From assembly GCA_046351325.1 (NCBI GenBank), contig JAXLYR010000012.1, positions 1 to 64,000 of the forward strand: DNA of 64,000 nt. The letters are read 5' to 3'. The notes beneath the pieces were generated by a model. It was not told where the DNA came from and ran no database searches. It saw only the letters and a list, made by a program, of their open reading frames with translations. Made by a program: the position numbers and the translations under genes. How positions within the stretch are numbered: position 1 is the first letter of the stretch; each line of letters begins with the position of its first letter. The DNA comes from Xiheicaenibacterium sp046351325. Its GTDB lineage: Bacteria; Myxococcota_A; Polyangia; Polyangiales; Polyangiaceae. This document shows positions 58,953-64,000 of the stretch, piece by piece.

Positions 58953-59624
58953 CTACTCGGCGGGCTTCGACTCGCCCGTCGGTCGCAGCACACGCTGCGA
59001 GAGCGCACCGAACATCTGCTCGAGCCGCTTCAGCTGCTCGGGCAAGAGCTGCAGCGTGAGGCGCGACTCGCGATCGGCGTCGCGATAGCGCAGGGTCACG
59101 AGCGCGAGCGGCAGCATGAGCTTCGAGCTCTGCCGATCCGAGGCGACGAAGTCGACGCGCCAATCGACGTCGAGGAGCACGTTGCCGTGCTTCATCAGCG
59201 CCTCTTCGAGCAGCGTCTTTCGCAGCTCGCGCTTGATCAATTCGAAGTTCGCGATCGCGGCCTCGCCGAGCGCGCGCGGCTCGGGCCAGATGGTCGTGAG
59301 GTCGCTCTCGAAGCCGGCCTTGTCGAGGTCGGAGGACGCGGCCTCTTTGTAGAGGAAACGCACGACCTTGAGCACATGACCGAGGTCGGCCTCCGCGACC
59401 TCGTAGCGCACGCAAAGGCGGCTCAGCGACGTCGCGAGGTCCTTCGACATGGGCTCGAGGACGAGCGGCGCGAGGATGCCGCCGACGGCCGCGAGCGCGC
59501 CGTCCGTGAGCTTCGCGAAACGCTGAGCGTCACGCATCACTTCTGCGGGCAGCGCGTCACCGTGAAGACACCGCAGGCGCACGGGAGAGGCCGCTTGATT
59601 GGAGGCTGCGTCACTCAGCTTCAT
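58953..59624 (-). CDS. COMM-domain-like protein
   Basis: 223 aa from an ATG at 59624 that overlaps the stop of a 23-codon frame (TGATG). The N-terminal two thirds are helical (LGHVLKVVRFLYKEAASSDL). Residues about 150-205 match the COMM domain: LLDVDWRVDFVASDRQ, then a strand (LALVTLRYRDAD), then LQLLPEQLKRLEQMFGAL. COMM proteins (COMMD1-10) belong to the eukaryotic Commander trafficking complex and are rare in bacteria. It is convergent with the PAAR-protease gene, 9 bp apart; an immunity or regulatory role is only a guess. Confidence 0.65.
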   Translation of the reverse strand: MKLSDAASNQAASPVRLRCLHGDALPAEVMRDAQRFAKLTDGALAAVGGILAPLVLEPMSKDLATSLSRLCVRYEVAEADLGHVLKVVRFLYKEAASSDLDKAGFESDLTTIWPEPRALGEAAIANFELIKRELRKTLLEEALMKHGNVLLDVDWRVDFVASDRQSSKLMLPLALVTLRYRDADRESRLTLQLLPEQLKRLEQMFGALSQRVLRPTGESKPAE

Positions 59625-59695
59625 CAGGCGCACTTCTCGCACGTCACACGTAGAACTGGAAGCGGCTCGCCGTCGTTCGGTGGGTTGTTGCTCAT
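59624..59695 (-). CDS. 23-aa leader-like small ORF coupled to the COMM gene
   Basis: ATG at 59695 with AAGGAAG a few bases upstream; reads MSNNPPNDGEPLPVLR then VTCEKCA and stops at a TGA that shares its A with the ATG of the COMM-like gene. The good ribosome site and TGATG junction suggest it drives translation of the next gene by coupling. The C-x2-C could bind metal. It may also be a real microprotein. Confidence 0.4.
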   Translation of the reverse strand: MSNNPPNDGEPLPVLRVTCEKCA

Positions 59696-59806
59696 GGTCT
59701 TCCTTTGTTGGTGTGACCCGCGTGTCAGGGCTACGGACGGTTCGTGTCGTGCCCCTTCGCTTTTCTGAGCCGCGCGCGCCTGCCGACCTGACTTCGGTTC
59801 ACCAAG

Positions 59807-60472
59807 GTGGTTGCTCTGCGACGCTCTCATCCGACGCCGGTCCCCGCGTCTGCACCGCCCAACTCGGGCGCGACGGTCTCCTTCATGGGTGAGGCCGCGC
59901 TCGTGGCTGGCGTCCGCGCGCGCAACCCCGCCGCGGTCGCTGAGCTCTTCGATCGGTTCGGGTCGATGGTGCTCCGCGTCCTCACGCGCATCCTCGGGCC
60001 GGACACCGATCTGGCGGACCTTCACCAAGACGCGTTCATGGTCGCGATCACGAGCCTCGACGAGCTTCGCGAGCCCGCGGCCCTCGCCGGCTGGATGCGA
60101 TCGATCGCCGTCAACACCGCGCGCGCCGCGCTCGAGAAGCGCGCGCGCCGCAGGCGCTGGCTCATTTTTCTCCCCGAGGAGACGCTGCCCGAGCCCGAGC
60201 CCGAGGACACGCTCGCTCGTGAGAACGCTCGCGAGGCGCTGCGCGCGACGTACGCGGTGCTCGCGCGCATGCCAGTCGACGAGCGGATCGCGTTCGCGCT
60301 TCGTTACATCGACTCGATGGAGCTCACCGAGGCCGCGGAGGCCACGGGCACAGCGCTCGCGACCTTCAAACGCAGGCTCGTTCGCGCCGAGGCGCGCTTC
60401 ATCGCGCTCGCGCGGCGATCGAATCTGCTCACCGACTACATCGAAGGAGGCTCGCGATGGTCCCGTCCTTGA
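59807..60472 (+). CDS. ECF-type RNA polymerase sigma factor
   Basis: Up to 221 aa from a GTG at 59807; the ATG at 59885 (MGEAALVAGVRARNP) is an equally fair start. Region 2 is NPAAVAELFDRFGSMVLRVL followed by LHQDAFMVAITS; region 4 is LARMPVDERIAFALRYIDSM then ELTEAAEATGTALATFKRRL. ECF factors redirect RNA polymerase in response to envelope or other signals. The next gene (FecR-like) overlaps its end by 16 bp, so it is the probable anti-sigma partner. Divergent from the COMM-like unit. Confidence 0.88.
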   Translation: MVALRRSHPTPVPASAPPNSGATVSFMGEAALVAGVRARNPAAVAELFDRFGSMVLRVLTRILGPDTDLADLHQDAFMVAITSLDELREPAALAGWMRSIAVNTARAALEKRARRRRWLIFLPEETLPEPEPEDTLARENAREALRATYAVLARMPVDERIAFALRYIDSMELTEAAEATGTALATFKRRLVRAEARFIALARRSNLLTDYIEGGSRWSRP

Positions 60473-60852
60473 AACGCCTCGGCAGCGAGATCGCGACGGC
60501 CCAAGACGAGGAGCTCCGCGCCTTCGACATGCAGGCGCAGCGGGCGCGCTTGCTCGCTCGCGCGTCCCAAAAGAAGCGCCCGACGCGCGCGCTCCTCGTC
60601 GGTCTCGCGTTCGCTGCGGCGCTCGCGCTCTTCTGGTTGTGGAGTCGGCCCGCGCCGCTCGCGTTCAGCGTCGCTGGCGGCCCCGGCGAACGCGGCAAAT
60701 GGATCTCGGCACCCGTCGGCGCTCGAACGTCGCTCGACTTCTCCGACGGCAGCGTCCTCACGCTCGAGGGCGGCGCTCGAGCACGCGTGACCTCGCTCGA
60801 CGCTCAGGAGCCCACGTCGTCTTGGAGCGCGGCGCGCTGTCCGCGTCGGTGA
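60457..60852 (+). CDS. FecR-type anti-sigma protein, N-terminal part (frameshifted)
   Basis: 131 aa as read. A cytoplasmic segment (residues 1-45), one membrane helix (LLVGLAFAAALALFWLW) and the first strands of a FecR domain (KWISAPVGARTSLDFSDGSV, then LTLEGGARARVTSLDAQ) are followed by an out-of-frame tail. The FecR domain continues in another frame from about 60807 (GAHVVLERGALSASVIHRAA). One more G in the run at 60807-60808 would join the two. It probably represents the first part of one gene that extends to 61727. Confidence 0.7.
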   Translation: MVPSLKRLGSEIATAQDEELRAFDMQAQRARLLARASQKKRPTRALLVGLAFAAALALFWLWSRPAPLAFSVAGGPGERGKWISAPVGARTSLDFSDGSVLTLEGGARARVTSLDAQEPTSSWSAARCPRR

Positions 60853-61727
60853 TTCACCGCGCGGCGACGCGCTATCAGATCGACGCCGGCCCGTTCGAGG
60901 TGCACGTCATCGGGACGCGCTTCGAGGTCGCGTGGGACCCCGAGCGTCAGGCCTTCTCGCTCTCGCTCGAGGAGGGCGCCGTCCGCGTGAGCGGGCCCTC
61001 GATCGACGAGCGCGTCGTGTCGGCCGGCGAGACCTTCGCCGTTTCGCTGGCGAACGCAGCAGAGCCAGCGACGCCTGTCAGCGCCGCAGCGCTCGCGTCC
61101 TCCGAGGCGACGTCGACGCGACCTGCTCCCGAGCGCGAGGCCTCTGCCTCTTCGACCGTTGCGCGCACGAGCCCTGCGCCCATTGATCAAGCTCCGGTCG
61201 AGCCCGCGTGGCGGATGCTCCACCTGAAGGGCGAACACAAGGCCGCGTGGGCGCTCATCGAGGCCGAGGGCGTGGACGGCGTCATCGAGAGGGCGAGCGC
61301 GTCGGATTTGGCGATCCTCGCGGACATCGCGCGCTTCGCACGCAAGCCGCAGTACGCGACGCTCGCGTTGAAGAGCCTGCGCGCGCGCTTCCCGACCGAT
61401 CCCGCCGCCGCCGACGCGGCCTTCCTCCTCGGGCGCCTCGCGTTCGACCAAGGTGGGTCGGCCTCGGGAGCGGCAGCGTGGTTCTCGACGTATTTGGCAG
61501 AGCGGCCGAACGGCGTCTTCGCGCGCGAAGCCGCCGGGCGCTTGGTCGAGTGCTTTGCTCGCTCTGGAGACACGGAGCGCGCGAAGGCCGCGGCGAAGCA
61601 GTACCTCGCCAACTACCCGAATGGCCCGCACGCCGCCGTCGCGCGCCGCGTCCTCGAGGGGACGGCGCCGACCGCGCCGGACGCGCCGAACGCGAGGATG
61701 CCGGAGCAAGAGACACGGGAGCCATGA
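60849..61727 (+). CDS. FecR-type anti-sigma protein, C-terminal part with TPR-like repeats
   Basis: 292 aa if started at the GTG overlapping the upstream stop (GTGA). It carries the rest of the FecR domain (YQIDAGPFEVHVIGTRFEVA, then LEEGAVRVSGP), an Ala/Ser/Pro spacer and a tetratricopeptide/outer-membrane-lipoprotein-like helical end (LKSLRARFPTDPAAADAAFL, LAERPNGVFAREAAGRLVEC). In the intact gene it would be periplasmic and sense a signal for the sigma factor. Its stop overlaps the next start (ATGATG). Confidence 0.7.
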   Translation: MIHRAATRYQIDAGPFEVHVIGTRFEVAWDPERQAFSLSLEEGAVRVSGPSIDERVVSAGETFAVSLANAAEPATPVSAAALASSEATSTRPAPEREASASSTVARTSPAPIDQAPVEPAWRMLHLKGEHKAAWALIEAEGVDGVIERASASDLAILADIARFARKPQYATLALKSLRARFPTDPAAADAAFLLGRLAFDQGGSASGAAAWFSTYLAERPNGVFAREAAGRLVECFARSGDTERAKAAAKQYLANYPNGPHAAVARRVLEGTAPTAPDAPNARMPEQETREP

Positions 61728-62806
61728 TGCGCAAGCTCGTAAGTTACGCAGCTGTAAGCGTTGCCTCGGTGTCGATGCTCGTCCCGATCGGCGTGGCGCG
61801 CGCGGAAGAAGAGGCGCCTCCGCGCATCGTCGTGCTGAGCGGTGAGGAGGCGCGCGCGCTCGCAGTCCGCATGAGCGACGAGCTCGGGACGATGGGGTTC
61901 GACGCGAGCACGGCGCTCGCGGACCCCGAGGCCCCGCTCGCCGAGGAGCTCGAGCTCACCGCCAAAGAGAGCGACGCGGTGGCCGCCGTGGAGGTCACCG
62001 CGCACGGCGGCTCGGTGCGCGTCTGGGTGTTCGATCGCACCACCGGGAAGATCCTGTCGCGCGACGTCGCGGTCTCCCCGACGGATCGCGCGCCGGCGCT
62101 CGCGGTCCTCGCGGTCGAGCTCCTGCGCGCGAGCCTCCTCGAGCTGAACCTCCGCGACGCGCCACGCGGTGACATTCCTGTAACGAACGCGCTGCTCGAG
62201 GCCGTGGACCACGCTCCTCGACAGCGACCCACGCAGTCGCTCGAGCTCGTCGAGACGTCGACGCACAGCAAGCGCGAAGCACGCCCGAGCGCGAGGGTCA
62301 GCTTGGACGTCGGCGCCGGTGTCCTTGCGAGCCCAGGTGGATTGGAGCCTGAGCGGGTCCTCTCGACGTCCGCAGGAGTGTTCGTGATTCCCCAACTCCG
62401 CATCGGTGTTTACGGCGTCATCCCGATGACGCCCATGCACCTGGATGAGCACGCTGGCTCCGCTGACATTTATGTCGGTGTTGTGGGGGCCGACGTGCAA
62501 TTCGAGGCGCCCTTCGGCATGTTTCGACCCACGATCGGCGGGGGCATGGCGGCCGTCGTGCTCTCGCTGAAAGGTGACGGCAGAGAGCCCTTCTATCTCG
62601 ACACCGAGAACCTGACGGCGGCGCTTGGCGTATACGTGCGACCTGGCTTCGGCATCGAGCCGACCCCGCTCTTCGATGTGCGTCTCGAGGGGCTCTTCGG
62701 CGCTCAGTTCCTGCCGTTCGCCATCTACTTCGCCGACAGGCACAGCGCCATGTGGGGCCCGGTATGGGGTGGTGGATTCGTCACGTTGGAGGCGCGGCTG
62801 CCATGA
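61724..62806 (+). CDS. Exported beta-barrel-like envelope protein
   Basis: 360 aa, ATG with GGGAG close upstream and overlapping the FecR-TPR stop. It has a Sec signal (VSVASVSMLVPIGVARA). Residues about 25-150 form an alpha/beta domain (IVVLSGEEARALAVRMSDEL, VRVWVFDRTTGKILSRDVAV). Residues about 190-360 are alternating strands like an outer-membrane barrel (ARVSLDVGAGVLASPG, IRVGV-like LRIGVYGVIPMTPMHLDE, then GPVWGGGFVTLEARLP ending in hydrophobic residues). This ECF/FecR/barrel order recurs in Polyangiales. Function unknown. Confidence 0.7.
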   Translation: MMRKLVSYAAVSVASVSMLVPIGVARAEEEAPPRIVVLSGEEARALAVRMSDELGTMGFDASTALADPEAPLAEELELTAKESDAVAAVEVTAHGGSVRVWVFDRTTGKILSRDVAVSPTDRAPALAVLAVELLRASLLELNLRDAPRGDIPVTNALLEAVDHAPRQRPTQSLELVETSTHSKREARPSARVSLDVGAGVLASPGGLEPERVLSTSAGVFVIPQLRIGVYGVIPMTPMHLDEHAGSADIYVGVVGADVQFEAPFGMFRPTIGGGMAAVVLSLKGDGREPFYLDTENLTAALGVYVRPGFGIEPTPLFDVRLEGLFGAQFLPFAIYFADRHSAMWGPVWGGGFVTLEARLP

Positions 62807-63318
62807 GGGTGATGCGTGCGGTTTCGTACTTACAAGAATGTCATGTCGAGCTGCGGCCGACCTTCGCGGCGGTCGCTCGGGCGCTCACCAAGATCGAGTT
62901 CGAGCTCGACGAGCATGGCCCGCCTGCGTTGACCGAGCGCGAACGGATCGAGCTCGCGGTCGTGCTGCGCGAGCTCATCGTCAACGCGGTCATCCACGGT
63001 TGTCTCGAGATCGGTGGCGCCTGGCAGGTCGAGGACGCGGCGGAGTGGGAGCGCGAGCTCGAGCGGCGTTCGAGCACGCTGCCGTTCGCCGCGCGGCGCG
63101 TTCGCGTGACCGGACGCTACGCGGCTGACTTCGTGGAGTACGTCGTGTCCGACGACGGGCGCGGCTTCGACCCGGCTCGCGTCCCGAATCCGCTCGATCC
63201 GGTGTCGCTCGATCGGCCTTGTGGACGCGGGCTGCTCGTCGTCCGATCGACAGTCGATTCGCTCGAGTTCAACGAAGTCGGCAACCAGGTCCGGTTGGTG
63301 AAGCGCGTGCGCACCTGA
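62803..63318 (+). CDS. RsbW/SpoIIAB-type ATPase domain protein
   Basis: 171 aa; the ATG overlaps the previous stop (ATGA). It has the HATPase_c_2 fold: ELAVVLRELIVNAVIHGC (N box), FVEYVVSDDGRGFDPARVP (G1 box), and DRPCGRGLLVVRSTVDSLEF (G2). Such proteins act as anti-sigma factors or switch kinases. No anti-anti-sigma gene is nearby. As the last gene of the ECF operon it may add a second control layer on the sigma factor. Confidence 0.8.
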   Translation: MRVMRAVSYLQECHVELRPTFAAVARALTKIEFELDEHGPPALTERERIELAVVLRELIVNAVIHGCLEIGGAWQVEDAAEWERELERRSSTLPFAARRVRVTGRYAADFVEYVVSDDGRGFDPARVPNPLDPVSLDRPCGRGLLVVRSTVDSLEFNEVGNQVRLVKRVRT

Positions 63319-63349
63319 GTGCGCCGGGACGGGGCGCTCGCGGCGTCAG

Positions 63350-63877
63350 CTACGGCGCTGGCACATCCTCGACCTCGAAGCCCTGCATGCAGAGCATGGG
63401 CAGCAGCAACTCGTCGTCGGTCGAGGTGCACTCGAGCCCTGTCGGGCATCGGGTCGAGTCGTCGCAAGGCAGCTGACACCTGCCCTCGAAGCAGACGGGC
63501 GCAGCGTCGCCATCGAGTGGCGTGAGGCAGTCATCGTCGCTCTCGCACGAGGCGCCGCAGACGACGTGTTGGGCCACCTCGTAGTCGACCGCGCCGTTCG
63601 CATACGTGGCGCCGCACGAGGTCTCGGAGGTGCAAGTGTCGAAGGACCTACAGACCGCGCCCGAGAGGTTGCAGAGGTACTTCGTGCTCTGTTCGTTGGG
63701 GGCCTTGGGGTTGTTGGCGGATTCGAACGTCGGAGTGCAGGCGTAGGGCTCGAACCGGTTGGCGTGCCCGCTCGTGCTCGTCACGGCCGGGCGTGCTCGT
63801 ACGGCCTCTTCTCTCTCGGCGTCACAGCCGGCAATGGAGAGGAGAAGCAGCGCGCTGAAGAAGGGTGCTGTTCGCAT
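63350..63877 (-). CDS. Cysteine-rich lipoprotein
   Basis: 175 aa from an ATG with GAGG upstream. The signal ends SALLLLSIAGC. About a dozen cysteines follow in EGF/Dickkopf-like spacing (CRSFDTCTSETSCGATY, VVCGASCESDDDCLTPLDG, CFEGRCQLPCDDSTRCPTGL then EC). It should be disulfide-bonded on the cell surface. This family is common in Polyangiales. It is convergent with the ATPase gene. Confidence 0.75.
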   Translation of the reverse strand: MRTAPFFSALLLLSIAGCDAEREEAVRARPAVTSTSGHANRFEPYACTPTFESANNPKAPNEQSTKYLCNLSGAVCRSFDTCTSETSCGATYANGAVDYEVAQHVVCGASCESDDDCLTPLDGDAAPVCFEGRCQLPCDDSTRCPTGLECTSTDDELLLPMLCMQGFEVEDVPAP

Positions 63878-64000
63878 TGCGACCTCGTTCGGAGGTGACC
63901 CGAGTCTATCGAGTCGGGGGCTGGAGCTCGCGGATCTCACGACTCGAGGTCAGGTGAGCGCGGCTCGACGGCTCACCAACCTGTGGTGCGGAACGCGGAG
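63878..64000. other. Right edge, no gene seen
   Basis: The last 123 bp precede the lipoprotein start and should carry its promoter. No other feature is recognisable before the window ends. Confidence 0.4.

Overview
The window is high-GC DNA from a myxobacterium, most likely of the order Polyangiales (Polyangiaceae or Sandaracinaceae type). The signs are many lipoproteins with Gly/Ser/Thr-rich 'GG-x-GG' spacers behind the lipobox, cysteine-rich secreted proteins, an ECF sigma-FecR operon, GTG/TTG starts, orphan type VI secretion (T6SS) spike clusters and a eukaryote-like sterol 24-C-methyltransferase. No tRNA, rRNA, IS element or CRISPR array was recognised.

Layout. (1) 1-3690: a lipoprotein of teneurin/Rhs type that runs off the left edge. 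(2) 4040-13818, minus strand: a T6SS cassette reading vgrG, LysM/peptidoglycan-binding protein, large effector candidate, PAAR, then three accessory or immunity candidates. (3) 13819-14918: a non-coding gap holding a decayed gene fragment and an unexplained array of eight motifs spaced 42 bp apart. (4) 14919-17150: a DUF1565 beta-helix lipoprotein, a zinc-ribbon membrane protein and a large inverted repeat. (5) 17185-36000: higher-GC housekeeping-like genes (PhnD-like, DUF2914, M15-like, RCK channel, DUF3108, phosphatase, glutaredoxin-like, peroxiredoxin, HD, aminotransferase, ACT, zincin, serine hydrolase, SDR, creatininase, Lhr helicase). (6) 36158-45870: Cys-rich lipoproteins, a TetR-methyltransferase pair with an 11-bp-arm operator, a Tat-exported flavin oxidase, and an overlapping lysC / aldolase-dehydrogenase / HD operon. 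(7) 45957-49080: sterol methyltransferase, an unknown protein, and a beta-trefoil plus aerolysin-like toxin. (8) 49102-59695: a Crp/Fnr regulator divergent from a second T6SS spike operon (short VgrG, spike-extension-like protein, DUF2169-pentapeptide protein, pentapeptide protein, DUF3540, PAAR fused to an S41 protease), facing a COMM-domain-like protein with a 23-codon leader. (9) 59807-63318: ECF sigma, FecR/TPR anti-sigma (split by a frameshift), barrel-like envelope protein and anti-sigma-type ATPase, in a tightly overlapping operon. A Cys-rich lipoprotein closes the window.

How they work together. Regions 2 and 8 carry spike, tip and cargo but no TssB/C/K/F/G/M sheath or baseplate genes, so they look like orphan loading modules served by a T6SS elsewhere. 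Region 8 is the most system-like part: one transcript would supply the spike, two pentapeptide-rich adaptor candidates and a PAAR tip carrying its own protease. The neighbouring lectin-aerolysin toxin and the eukaryote-like sterol and COMM genes suit a predatory, eukaryote-facing lifestyle, but that link is inference.

Sequence quality: the fecR-like gene and the 3' end of the aminotransferase both look interrupted in ways explained by single missing Gs in short G runs, so residual assembly errors are possible.
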